The position numbers were made by a program, and so were the translations under genes. Below the pieces are notes generated by a model that searched no databases, was not told where the DNA came from, and was given only the letters and a program-made list of their open reading frames with translations. DNA of 22,852 nucleotides, taken from Lachnospiraceae bacterium UBA3401 (GTDB taxonomy: Bacteria; Bacillota; Clostridia; Lachnospirales; Lachnospiraceae). The stretch covers positions 1 to 22,852 of the forward strand of contig DEPD01000134.1 in assembly GCA_002358575.1 (NCBI GenBank), given 5' to 3'. Of this stretch, positions 1-6,791 are shown one piece after another; positions within the stretch are counted from its first letter, which is position 1, and each line of letters begins with the position of its first letter.

Positions 1-31
1 GATGCGTCAGTTATTTTTCTACAGTTCCTAA
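1..31. repeat. End of a dispersed palindromic (MITE-like) element, cut by the window edge
   Basis: Read on the minus strand, the first 31 bases begin TTAGGAACTGTAGAAAAATA and continue towards the window edge. This matches the left end of the complete element at 4710-4873 (TTAGGAACTGTTCAAAAATA), and the same tip recurs near 2331-2342, 14769 and 19439. Only the outermost part is visible here, so length and integrity cannot be judged. It directly abuts the transposase remnant that follows, so it may have inserted into the insertion sequence or truncated it. Confidence 0.6.
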
Positions 32-32
32 G

Positions 33-168
33 GCCTATAAGTTGGTATCTGAATATATAGAAACGTTTTACAATAGTATGGATACACAGCTACTGCAAAT
101 ATCTGTCTTCGATCCAATATGAAGCAAGATATTCTGATGAACTGGAAGTTATACTGAGTGTCAGATAA
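33..168 (+). pseudogene. Frameshifted C-terminal remnant of an IS3-family transposase (OrfB)
   Basis: Translation from position 33 gives AYKLVSEYIETFYNSM. From position 82, in a different frame, it continues IHSYCKYLSSIQYEARYSD and on to a TAA at 166-168. Joined, these resemble the end of the IS3/IS150-type integrase domain, in which a block of the type YIxFYNxxRIHS is followed by YxSPxxYE. A single lost base around 78-82 (ATG then GATA where ATG CGG ATA would be expected) explains the break. The catalytic DDE residues would lie upstream, outside the window or deleted. This is a dead remnant of the transposase, not an active copy. The family assignment rests on motif recognition only. Confidence 0.7.
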
Positions 169-184
169 ATCTGCCACTCAGTAT
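151..184 (+). other. Strong hairpin over the transposase stop codon
   Basis: ATACTGAGTG (151-160) pairs perfectly with CACTCAGTAT (175-184). Inside it, CAGA and TCTG pair around a TAAA loop, giving an almost continuous 14-bp stem. The TAA stop of the transposase remnant lies in the loop. No T-run follows, so it is not a standard intrinsic terminator. It may be an end structure of the insertion sequence. Confidence 0.5.
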
Positions 185-270
185 AATGTGATGCGCACAT
201 CCACATGAGGAATTATGCCGTTGTGCGGCTGGAACTGCCGTGAGTATATTTTTATTACAGGAGGTGTCTG

Positions 271-448
271 ATGGCAAAAATAGAGATGAAAGCGGTGAAC
301 TTGGGAGAATTGTATATTACTCAAAATGTATCAGAATGTCTATGAAGAAGTACCAGAATGGTTGATAAATGATGCAGAAAACTGCTTTAAAGCAGCATAT
401 ACAGATAAAAATCCACTATCTATTACGAACCCCAAAGGAGTGGGGTGA
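271..448 (+). pseudogene. Two overlapping short ORFs, possibly one broken small gene
   Basis: A good ribosome binding site (AGGAGG, about 260-265) precedes ATG at 271, which opens a 24-residue ORF beginning MAKIEMKAVNLGELYITQ and stopping at 343-345. A second ORF in another frame starts at 326 (MYQNVYEEVPEWLIND) and runs 40 codons to TGA at 446-448. That frame is also open upstream of its ATG, so a one-base shift would join the two into a protein of roughly 58 residues. I do not recognise the product. Adjacent insertion-sequence debris favours a degraded gene, but two real small peptides cannot be excluded. Confidence 0.3.
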
Positions 449-471
449 AGAAACAATATAGTGACATTGGA

Positions 472-526
472 AAGTGAACAGTAACAAATTATGGATGTGT
501 GTAGCAAAATAAGTTATTGTTCACTT
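472..526. repeat. Inverted repeat, 14-bp arms
   Basis: AAGTGAACAGTAAC (472-485) is the reverse complement, with one mismatch, of GTTATTGTTCACTT (513-526). The arms are separated by 27 bases. No poly-T tract follows, so a terminator is unlikely. It could be the terminal repeats of a tiny mobile remnant, an operator, or a transcript-end structure. Nothing else is evident between 449 and about 590 apart from a possible -10 box (TATACT, 587-592) for the downstream riboswitch unit. Confidence 0.4.
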
Positions 527-627
527 GAAATCCCTCCAAATATATGATATATTATTGAAAAATAGAACCGATATACCATTGGTTCATATACTACATTAAA
601 CGCACTCTTTGCACTGCATACAAATCT

Positions 628-719
628 ACAGTACAATCTGAGCAGGCCGGGGTATTACCATTGGAGCCGGGTCGCCTATGCGACAGTGGATATTTTTACA
701 TCCGCGGGACAGTAGCTGT
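628..719 (+). ncRNA. NiCo (czcD-type) Co2+/Ni2+ riboswitch
   Basis: The segment carries the conserved joints of the NiCo riboswitch in the right order: GAGCAGG (640-646), a weak hairpin, AGCCGGG (665-671), hairpin TCGC-CTAT-GCGA (672-683), hairpin GGAT/ATCC (about 688-703), then GGGACAG (706-712). ACAG (628-631) and CTGT (716-719) can close the four-way junction. This class is known to bind Co2+ or Ni2+ cooperatively and to switch on cation-efflux genes, and the next gene is a cation diffusion facilitator. Downstream, CAGTA (629-633 or 710-714) can pair with TACTG (723-727) ahead of the T-rich run at 737-750. That is a plausible terminator platform competing with the aptamer closing stem, but this part is inferred. 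Confidence 0.87.
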
Positions 720-851
720 TTATACTGATTCGTGGGTGTTTTTCTTTTATTTTCTAAAAGTCTATTATTCCCATATTTCATAATGATCAGCAAAAAGCAC
801 ATGCTATAGATTGGTAAGGAGCAGTATCAGTTTTGAAAAAGGCGGGATTTC

Positions 852-1745
852 ATGAAAAAAGATTTCACAAAAAGCGAATTTGAGAAAGTTGCAATGAAAG
901 TTTCTTTTGTAAGTATCACAGCGAATGTCCTGTTGTCAGTATTTAAGATGTTGGCAGGAATTCTTGCGCATTCAGGTGCAATGATTAGCGATGCAGTTCA
1001 CTCTGCATCGGATGTAATCAGCACCGTTGTGGTGATTGTAGGTGTTAGGCTGTCAGGAAAGGCGTCAGATAAGGAGCACCCGTATGGACATGAGCGTATG
1101 GAGTGCGTAGCGGCTGTTATTCTGGCGACAATTCTGGCATTTACTGGACTTGGGATTGGTTATACCGCTATGGTAAAAATTTTGTCAAGACAGTATGGCA
1201 ATCTGAGGATACCAGGTGTTTTGGCACTTGTGGCAGCGATTGTTTCCATTGCGGTAAAAGAGAGCATGTACTGGTATACAAGGATAAATGCAAAAAAGAT
1301 AGATTCCAGCGCACTTATGGCTGATGCGTGGCATCACCGCTCAGACGCACTCTCCTCTGTAGGTGCGCTGATTGGTATTGTAGGCGCGAGGCTTGGATAT
1401 CCTGTTTGTGATGTGATTGCAAGTTTATGTATCTGCTTTTTTATTGAGAAGGCAGCCTATGAGATTTTCACGGATGCGGTGGATAAAATGGTGGATAAGG
1501 CCTGTGATGAGGGCGTTGAGAATGATTTGAAAAATTGTGCGCTGGCACAGGAGGGCGTACTTGGGGTGGACCTCCTGCGCACAAGGGTTTTTGGCAATCG
1601 AATTTATGTAGATATTGAGATTAGCGCGGACGCCAATGCATCTTTGCGTGATGCGCACAAGATTGCGGAACATGTGCATGACTCTATAGAGCAGAGTTTT
1701 GCCAGCGTAAAGCACATTATGGTACATGTCAATCCAGCAGAGTAA
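852..1745 (+). CDS. Cation diffusion facilitator (CDF) family metal efflux protein
   Basis: A 297-residue membrane antiporter that would export divalent metal ions in exchange for protons, with a usual CDF length. The N-terminal part holds about six membrane segments (roughly 15-195). Metal-site motifs are intact: SDAVHSASD, giving D47, H50 and D54 in the second helix, and DAWHHRSD, giving D158, H161/H162 and D165 in the fifth. HPYGHERME (76-84) is the typical loop. Residues about 205-297 form the cytoplasmic dimerisation domain. The start has a modest site (GGCGGG) just upstream of ATG. The gene lies alone behind a NiCo riboswitch, so Co2+ and/or Ni2+ is the likely cargo; the protein sequence alone does not separate these from Zn2+, Mn2+ or Fe2+. 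A convergent gene lies 18 bases beyond its stop. Confidence 0.93.
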   Translation: MKKDFTKSEFEKVAMKVSFVSITANVLLSVFKMLAGILAHSGAMISDAVHSASDVISTVVVIVGVRLSGKASDKEHPYGHERMECVAAVILATILAFTGLGIGYTAMVKILSRQYGNLRIPGVLALVAAIVSIAVKESMYWYTRINAKKIDSSALMADAWHHRSDALSSVGALIGIVGARLGYPVCDVIASLCICFFIEKAAYEIFTDAVDKMVDKACDEGVENDLKNCALAQEGVLGVDLLRTRVFGNRIYVDIEISADANASLRDAHKIAEHVHDSIEQSFASVKHIMVHVNPAE

Positions 1746-1750
1746 GAAAA

Positions 1751-1766
1751 TAAAACATATGTTTTA
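1751..1766. terminator. AT-rich palindrome between convergent genes, possible weak bidirectional terminator
   Basis: TAAAACATATGTTTTA is a perfect 16-bp palindrome between the stops of the CDF gene and the DUF402 gene, overlapping the latter's stop codon. A/T tracts on both sides could give a weak two-way terminator. The stem is nearly all A-T, so the call is tentative. Confidence 0.3.
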
Positions 1767-2243
1767 CTGAATCCATTTCTCAATTTTGGAGGATAATGTA
1801 TCAAATTTGTCGTCATAGATTAAATTTAGGAGATTGTCAAGCTTTTTCAATGCCTGCATAATGCGTTCTGGATCGCAGAGCTTTTTCTCAAGAGCGATAG
1901 CAAGTTCATTGATGTCAAGCACTTTGACAAAGCCATCTGGATAAATGACAACATCCGCCAGAAGGTCCGTGACAATAAGCGCATTTTCTTCTTTTTTATA
2001 TTGATAGTCCACAATATCACAGTACCAAAAGAGGAATGTGTTATCCTCTCGGTAAAGTTTGCTCACCTTATAGCCATAGCTGAGAAAATAACAGGAGTAG
2101 CCATGATGAAAATCCCGGCGTGGCTTTAAGGTATTCCATTTTGTGACAATCAGGTCTTTTGTCTGTTCTAGAATAATGTCATCTTTTAACAAGATACACT
2201 CATCGGGTATCATACGTCTGCGGTAAATTTTTAAATGCTCCAT
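1764..2243 (-). CDS. DUF402 family protein
   Basis: A 159-residue soluble protein. The central stretch fits DUF402: FWYCDIVDY (about 72-80), then DLLADVVIYPDG (93-104) and VLDINEL (108-114), with the family's regularly spaced acidic residues D93, D97, D103, D110 and E113. Characterised members of this fold (FomD and the nucleoside tri-/diphosphatase of Gram-positive bacteria) are metal-dependent phosphatases that act on nucleotides, so a phosphohydrolase role is possible but not shown. The start has GGAGA about nine bases upstream on the minus strand. A shortened copy of the dispersed palindromic element lies only 38 bases upstream of the start codon and may carry its promoter (TAGACA at 2323-2318, 17-bp spacer, TATTTA at 2300-2295, minus strand). 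Confidence 0.8.
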   Translation of the reverse strand: MEHLKIYRRRMIPDECILLKDDIILEQTKDLIVTKWNTLKPRRDFHHGYSCYFLSYGYKVSKLYREDNTFLFWYCDIVDYQYKKEENALIVTDLLADVVIYPDGFVKVLDINELAIALEKKLCDPERIMQALKKLDNLLNLIYDDKFDTLSSKIEKWIQ

Positions 2244-2280
2244 AACAAAGACTCTCCTTTATAATCCTGTATTTAGTTCC

Positions 2281-2341
2281 TTAGGAGCTATGAATAAATA
2301 ACCTATGTATATTGACTTGTCTATTTCTTCACAGTTCCTTA
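2281..2341. repeat. Shortened copy of the dispersed palindromic element
   Basis: Positions 2281-2330 closely follow the left half of the full element at 4710 onward: TTAGGAGCTATG, AATAAATAA, then ATTGACTTGTCTATTTCTTC against CTTGACTTATCTATTTCTCC. The copy then jumps directly to the right tip ACAGTTCCTTA (2331-2341), so about 100 central bases are missing. Beyond it, 2342-2560 holds no gene that I can support, only AT-rich spacer before the promoter at 2566. Confidence 0.65.
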
Positions 2342-2565
2342 ACCTTTATTTTGATAGAAAAAGGTTGTGTCTATAGTGTAACGCATTTTTACAGCAGCTT
2401 CAATGTTTTTCCAAAGCTTTTCCAAAAGATATCTTGGTCTCTGTTTTTGTGTACTTGATTTGGAGTGAAAATTACGGTTGGGCTTTTAGATAACTGTTAC
2501 GAGCAAGGATAACAAGAACAAATAGTCGTTGCACTTTAGGCAATTTTAACGTATAATCAAGACAG

Positions 2566-2594
2566 TTGTCAAAAAATGTATCATTGTATAAAAT
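2566..2594 (+). promoter_or_regulatory. Sigma-A-type promoter for the FIST-MCP unit
   Basis: TTGTCA (2566-2571) and TAAAAT (2589-2594) are separated by exactly 17 bases. They lie 28 bases upstream of the FIST start codon, leaving room for a short leader with the AGGAGG site. No chemotaxis-type (sigma-28) promoter was seen. Confidence 0.6.
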
Positions 2595-2621
2595 AATAGA
2601 AACACACAAGGAGGCAATAAC

Positions 2622-3677
2622 ATGAGACAGTTTTTTGGAATGAGCCAAAGCGGAGACTTGGCGGAGGCAATCAGAGGACTGGAAAATCCCCAGTTTATAA
2701 TGCTGATGTCCAACAATGCCCAGTTTGAGAAACATGTAAAGGCGTTGGAGAAATACTACCCAGGAGTTCCGAGCATCGGCTGTATTGGCATGAGTTATGA
2801 TATTAGAATGGTGGAGGAAGGAGTTGGTGTAGTAGCGTTTTTCGATGGTGTGAGCGCTGCGGCAAATGTTCTCGAACAGGTCTCTGTGATGCCAGTAAAA
2901 TACATAGGGCGTCTTGAAGAAGATATTCAAAAAGTAAATGCGGCGAGTGAAGATACTGTATGTATTGATTTTTGCTGTGGAAATGATGCCTGTGTGTTGA
3001 CAACAATCAATACAATGCTTGGAAAGAAAGGTATTTCTCTGGTTGGCGGCACAGGGGACGCGGGAAAGGTATCTGCAAACGGAAAGATTTATCAGGATGC
3101 GGTGGCGTATGCACTAATCCGCAACCATAATGGCAGAGTGAAAACTTACAAGGAGAATATATATCGCAAATTTGGAAATTACCGGTTTATTGCCGCAGAT
3201 ACAGACAAGGAAAATTATGTGATAGGAACATTGAACGGAAAGTCTGCGAAGCAGGTTTATCAAAGTATTCTCCATGTGACAGACGAGCAAATTTTGACAC
3301 AGACATTTCAGAATCCGTTTGGAAAAATTAATGGGAATGATACTTGTATTATTTCTATTAAAGAGGTTCAGGGAGATGCGCTTGCATGTTTTCGTCAGGT
3401 AAATGATTCTGATGTCTTAATTCTGCTGCAACTTGCAGATTACGAAGAAGTTGTCCAGCAGACCATTCAGATGATTTGCAGAGATTTTCCACGGAGATCC
3501 GCAGTTTTCTCTGTAAACTGCCTGTTTCGATATAAATTGTTTTGTGAGCATGATTATATGCAGACTTATTTGCAGGAGATGGCGGAACTTGGAAGTCATG
3601 CAGGGCTTGTGGGCTATGGTGAGCATTACAACAATCGGTTTGTCAATCAGTCTATGACTTGTGTAGTATTTGAGTAA
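2622..3677 (+). CDS. FIST-domain intracellular sensor protein
   Basis: A 351-residue cytoplasmic protein without signal peptide or membrane segments. It matches the FIST fold (FIST_N plus FIST_C). The N-terminal half contains PSIGCIGMSYD (54-64), IDFCCGNDACVLTTINTML and the glycine-rich VGGTGDAG. The C-terminal end GYGEHYNNRFVNQSMTCVVFE-like stretch is the family's closing motif (GEx...N.S.T). FIST domains are predicted small-molecule sensors, possibly for amino acids, and are often linked to chemotaxis receptors or two-component proteins. Here the next gene, 18 bases on, is a soluble MCP, so the FIST protein is plausibly its sensory partner. Start: AGGAGG seven bases before ATG. Several cysteines cluster in the N-terminal half; their role is unknown. 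Confidence 0.88.
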   Translation: MRQFFGMSQSGDLAEAIRGLENPQFIMLMSNNAQFEKHVKALEKYYPGVPSIGCIGMSYDIRMVEEGVGVVAFFDGVSAAANVLEQVSVMPVKYIGRLEEDIQKVNAASEDTVCIDFCCGNDACVLTTINTMLGKKGISLVGGTGDAGKVSANGKIYQDAVAYALIRNHNGRVKTYKENIYRKFGNYRFIAADTDKENYVIGTLNGKSAKQVYQSILHVTDEQILTQTFQNPFGKINGNDTCIISIKEVQGDALACFRQVNDSDVLILLQLADYEEVVQQTIQMICRDFPRRSAVFSVNCLFRYKLFCEHDYMQTYLQEMAELGSHAGLVGYGEHYNNRFVNQSMTCVVFE

Positions 3678-3695
3678 AGTAAGGAGGATAAAGAG

Positions 3696-4649
3696 ATGTT
3701 TTTAAACTTTCCGTGGAAAAAAACGATCAAAAATAGAAAGAATACGCAAAATCTTTCTCCAATACTGCATGTGATAGGCAGTCTAAAAGAATATCGCGAG
3801 GAATTGATTGGCAAAGAAGTGGAATCTTTGCGGGAGCTTGGCATGGTGGGCAGTTCTTTTAAAGAAGTGATGCGAAGAGCGGATAATTTTCATGAGCAGT
3901 TGTCCGGTTTTGAACAGTCCTTTTCTGAGATTAACACCGCGGCGGGGCAGTTTGATGAGGTGCGCGGGGCGATTAGCGGAGCCGTATCAGAAGCGCAGAG
4001 CAAGGTTGAAGAATTAAAAAGTACTTCTGTGCAAGTAGAGCGCTCTTACAGTGATATGGAACAGACTTTCGAGCAATTACAGTCTGCGGTGGAAAGTATT
4101 CAGCGGTGTATGAAGAAGATTATTTCCATTGCGGAGCAGACAAATATTTTGGCGATTAACGCGTCGATTGAGGCGGCAAGAGCAGGTCAGTCTGGAAAGG
4201 GATTTTCTGTGGTCGCATCTAATGTGAAGGAGCTTGCGGACGAGATTAAAGAGCTTGCGGAGGAAGTGGATACAGGTATTCATGAAGTTGAGCGCGGCAC
4301 AGGGAAACTTAACAACAGTATTTCAGGGTCACAGCAGGCACTGGACCGCAATATTAATACAGTCAACAACACTTACGAGTCGTTTAACAAAATTATTGCG
4401 ACAGCGGAAGATACAATCACGGTTCAAGCAGAGATCTCAAATGTGATTGATGACGCGCACAGGGAGTTGCAGACAATTGGACAGTTTTTTGTTGAGATAA
4501 AGCAACAGTATCAAGATGTTGTCCGGCACATTGAGCGTGCAAACAACCTTGGAACGACAAAGAGTGCAATGTTTGAGGATATTGACAATATGTTATCCCA
4601 AATTCGTCCTCTGGTGGAGGAGATGGCAGAGAGTAGGGAAACTGTATAA
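3696..4649 (+). CDS. Soluble methyl-accepting chemotaxis-type protein
   Basis: A 317-residue receptor with no transmembrane segment or recognisable sensor domain. After a short basic N-terminus (1-20) it is predicted helix throughout. The signalling tip is clear: IAEQTNILAINASIEAARAG (about 145-164) followed by QSGKGFSVVASNVKELAD. The coiled-coil arms on each side (about 60-145 and 170-300) are shorter than in classical receptors. The tip is the known binding region for CheA and CheW, so the protein could feed a chemotaxis kinase array from the cytoplasm. It follows the FIST gene closely with its own AGGAGG site and probably shares its promoter. The lack of a sensor domain fits input from the neighbouring FIST protein; this is inferred. 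No CheR-binding pentapeptide is seen at the C-terminus. Confidence 0.9.
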   Translation: MFLNFPWKKTIKNRKNTQNLSPILHVIGSLKEYREELIGKEVESLRELGMVGSSFKEVMRRADNFHEQLSGFEQSFSEINTAAGQFDEVRGAISGAVSEAQSKVEELKSTSVQVERSYSDMEQTFEQLQSAVESIQRCMKKIISIAEQTNILAINASIEAARAGQSGKGFSVVASNVKELADEIKELAEEVDTGIHEVERGTGKLNNSISGSQQALDRNINTVNNTYESFNKIIATAEDTITVQAEISNVIDDAHRELQTIGQFFVEIKQQYQDVVRHIERANNLGTTKSAMFEDIDNMLSQIRPLVEEMAESRETV

Positions 4650-4655
4650 AATACG

Positions 4656-4684
4656 TTGAATTGTATGTAGTTTTGCGATATAAT
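4656..4684 (+). promoter_or_regulatory. Strong sigma-A-type promoter for the Hpt / HD-GYP unit
   Basis: TTGAAT (4656-4661), a 17-base spacer and a perfect TATAAT (4679-4684) begin seven bases after the stop of the soluble MCP gene. A start site near 4691 would give a leader of about 255 bases that contains the whole palindromic element at 4710-4873. Confidence 0.7.
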
Positions 4685-4709
4685 TGAAACATACGAGCGC
4701 ATAAGGAAC

Positions 4710-4873
4710 TTAGGAACTGTTCAAAAATAATTTATACATCTTGACTTATCTATTTCTCCGATTGCACATATCCAAAAAACTTACCATAGCCCACTACGAC
4801 TACGTTTTTTGCTATGCACCCTCGAAGAAATATCCTGCGCAAGCTGTACATGTTATTTCTAAACAATTCCTTA
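4710..4873. mobile_element. MITE-like palindromic element, about 164 bp
   Basis: The left end reads TTAGGAACTGTTCAAAAATA. The reverse complement of the right end reads TAAGGAATTGTTTAGAAATA, so the ends are imperfect inverted repeats. The similarity continues inward through CTTGAC/CTTGCG, TATTTCT, CGA and CAAAAAAC, and CATAGC/GCTATG lies near the centre, so the whole unit is one long imperfect palindrome. It has no coding capacity. Related copies or ends lie at 1-31, 2281-2341 and 22266-22429. This indicates a dispersed non-autonomous element mobilised in trans, or a repeat that works as structured RNA. No convincing target-site duplication is visible. Confidence 0.75.
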
Positions 4874-4947
4874 CCAGTAATGCGGTCGGTGAAAGACTAT
4901 GAAGTCACAAACATACAATCATGAAGGAATGATTTAGGAGGGAAGTT

Positions 4948-5298
4948 ATGACAGTACAAGAGTTCTATGACGAGGTAGGCGGTGATTACAATGATATTAT
5001 GTCACGGCTGAGAACGGAGGACAGAATCAAAAAGTTTGCAGGAATGTTTACAAGAGATGAAAGCTACAATATGCTTACAAAGAGTATTCAGGATGGGGAT
5101 ACAGAGGAGGCGTTTCGCGCCGCGCATACCATGAAGGGAATGTGTCAGAATATGGCGTTTACAAGGCTCTATCAATCCAGCCATGAGATTACAGAAATTC
5201 TTCGCAGAAAAGATCTGGAAGGAGCAAGGAAAATGCTTGATGTGGTGACAGAGGACTATAATATTGTGATCGCAGGCATAGGGAAATTGCTGGAATAG
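4948..5298 (+). CDS. Stand-alone Hpt (histidine phosphotransfer) protein
   Basis: A 116-residue four-helix phosphotransfer protein. The Hpt core is AFRAAHTMKGMCQNMAF, with H60 as the expected phosphorylated residue followed by the usual K63-G64. A second conserved helix follows (SSHEITEILRRKDLEGA). There is no kinase or receiver domain fused to it. Start: GGAGG eight bases upstream of ATG. The next gene, a receiver-HD-GYP protein, starts 13 bases beyond the stop, so the two are almost surely cotranscribed. The Hpt protein could pass phosphate to that receiver or act as a phosphate sink. The donor kinase is not encoded in this window. Confidence 0.88.
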   Translation: MTVQEFYDEVGGDYNDIMSRLRTEDRIKKFAGMFTRDESYNMLTKSIQDGDTEEAFRAAHTMKGMCQNMAFTRLYQSSHEITEILRRKDLEGARKMLDVVTEDYNIVIAGIGKLLE

Positions 5299-5311
5299 GA
5301 GAGGATAAGTA

Positions 5312-6415
5312 GTGGAAACAATAGAGAAAGATACTATTTTGATTGCGGATGATGCAGAACTAAACCGCGAGATGATCAAGTTTATATTTGAGGAGCAATA
5401 CAATATTCTGCAAGCTGAGGACGGAGAGCAGGCCGTGAAGTTGATTGCAGAGAACAGCGACCGGCTGTGTCTTTTGTTTTTGGATTTGCTGATGCCAAAG
5501 ATGTCTGGGCTGGATGTGCTGCGTTTTATGAATGAGGAAGATTATATTGACTATATTCCGGTTATTATGATAACTGGGGAGGCGACGGACGAGACAGATG
5601 AGAAAGCGTACGAATACGGTGCTTCTGACATTATCTATAAGCCGTTTGCGCCGAATGTTGTCATGCGGCGTGTCAAGAATATTATAGAGCTTTTTGAGCA
5701 TAGAATTTATGTGGAGCGCAAGCTTGAGATGCGCACAAGACAGTTGCGGGAGAGCAGAGAAAAGCTGGAGCGAAGCAATGAATTTTTGGTGAATGCACTC
5801 AGCTCTGTAGTGGAGTTTCGGAGTCTTGAGTCTGGAGAACATATTCAGAGGGTGAAATATTTCACAAAGATTTTCTTAAAATATCTTATGAAATATTATC
5901 CGAAGTATGGCATTACTAAAGAACAAGCCGCGCTGATTGTCAGCGCGTCGGCGCTGCATGACATAGGCAAGATTGCGATACCAGACAGCATTCTTTTGAA
6001 GCCGGGAAGACTCACACAGGAAGAGTTTGAGGAGATGAAGCGGCACACAATTTATGGATGTGAGATTCTGGAGAAATTCAAGCAGGAGGACAATGAATTT
6101 TATCACTACTGCTATGATATTTGCAGATATCATCATGAGCGTCATGACGGAAACGGATATCCAGACAGTTTAAAGGGAGATGAGATTCCAATCTGGGCGC
6201 AGATAGTCTCGATTATTGATGTGTATGATGCGCTGGTGAGCAAACGGGTATATAAGAGCGCATATGCTGTGGATGAGGCAGTTCATATGATAATGGATGG
6301 GGAGTGCGGCGTTTTTTCGCCGGAGATTCTAGAATGCTTTCGGCTTGCCAAAGCGGAGCTGCTCATTATGACAGAGGAAGGATTTTCTTTTGCGGATGCA
6401 GAGGCGTTCGAGTGA
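5312..6415 (+). CDS. Response regulator with HD-GYP domain (c-di-GMP phosphodiesterase)
   Basis: A 367-residue protein. The receiver domain (about 8-125) has the acidic pair D13-D14, phosphoacceptor D58 in LFLDLLMP, T88 and K110 in YKPF. A short linker helix (130-160) leads to an HD-GYP domain (about 165-355). Its metal and signature residues are intact: H216-D217 in LHDIGK, H245, H274-H275 and the GYP motif at 282-284 in HHERHDGNGYP, and D303. HD-GYP enzymes cleave c-di-GMP, so this should be an active, phosphorylation-controlled phosphodiesterase. The start is GTG, chosen because GGAGAGG lies seven bases upstream and the ATGs further in would cut the receiver. It is the last gene of the unit with Hpt; the atp promoter follows. 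Confidence 0.93.
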   Translation: METIEKDTILIADDAELNREMIKFIFEEQYNILQAEDGEQAVKLIAENSDRLCLLFLDLLMPKMSGLDVLRFMNEEDYIDYIPVIMITGEATDETDEKAYEYGASDIIYKPFAPNVVMRRVKNIIELFEHRIYVERKLEMRTRQLRESREKLERSNEFLVNALSSVVEFRSLESGEHIQRVKYFTKIFLKYLMKYYPKYGITKEQAALIVSASALHDIGKIAIPDSILLKPGRLTQEEFEEMKRHTIYGCEILEKFKQEDNEFYHYCYDICRYHHERHDGNGYPDSLKGDEIPIWAQIVSIIDVYDALVSKRVYKSAYAVDEAVHMIMDGECGVFSPEILECFRLAKAELLIMTEEGFSFADAEAFE

Positions 6416-6439
6416 AGGCGGTTAAAATGAGACAATTAC

Positions 6440-6468
6440 TAGACATTTTTACCAATTTTTTGTATAAT
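6440..6468 (+). promoter_or_regulatory. Promoter of the ATP synthase operon
   Basis: TAGACA (6440-6445) and a perfect TATAAT (6463-6468) are spaced by 17 bases, with a T-rich spacer. The leader to the first gene is about 70 bases. A second TATAAT at 6517-6522 has no good -35 partner at normal spacing (TTGGAG at 6491 leaves 20 bases), so I treat it as doubtful. Confidence 0.7.
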
Positions 6469-6542
6469 TAGTTTTGAGCGTTGTGAAAGATTGGAGTTAG
6501 GTTTATATTATTGCGTTATAATAGGCATATGGAGGCGGAGAA

Positions 6543-6791
6543 ATGGGAAAAGATAAAAAATATAAGAAGTCAGTCTATCAATCTCTGGCTGTAATCTCCC
6601 AATTTGGCATCAATATGCTTGTCCCAATCTTTTTATGCTCTTTTGCGGGACTGTTTCTGGACAGGAAGTTAGGAACCGCATTTTGGTTTGTCTTACTATT
6701 CTTTGTGGGCGCTTTGGCGGGTTTTCGGAATATTTTTATTCTGGCAAAGAAGATTTACGAGGGAGATGACAAGAGTGAGAACAAGACTTAG
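6543..6791 (+). CDS. AtpZ/AtpI family small membrane protein
   Basis: An 82-residue protein with two membrane helices (about 15-37 and 46-68). The block GLFLDRKLGTAFWFVLLFF followed by GALAGFRNIF is typical of the first-gene family found at the head of atp operons in Firmicutes. Members have been proposed to assist Fo assembly or to form a divalent cation channel with AtpI; neither can be concluded from sequence. Start: GGAGGCGGAG a few bases before ATG. The next ORF overlaps its end by 17 bases, which suggests translational coupling. Confidence 0.8.
   Translation: MGKDKKYKKSVYQSLAVISQFGINMLVPIFLCSFAGLFLDRKLGTAFWFVLLFFVGALAGFRNIFILAKKIYEGDDKSENKT

Noticed and set aside
472..526. Intrinsic terminator
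   Set aside because: The inverted repeat has a long AT-rich spacer and no T-run after it.
1425..1727. Antisense ORF within the CDF gene, and similar antisense ORFs in most genes
   Set aside because: They lack ribosome binding sites and recognisable domains, and lie opposite well-supported coding genes.
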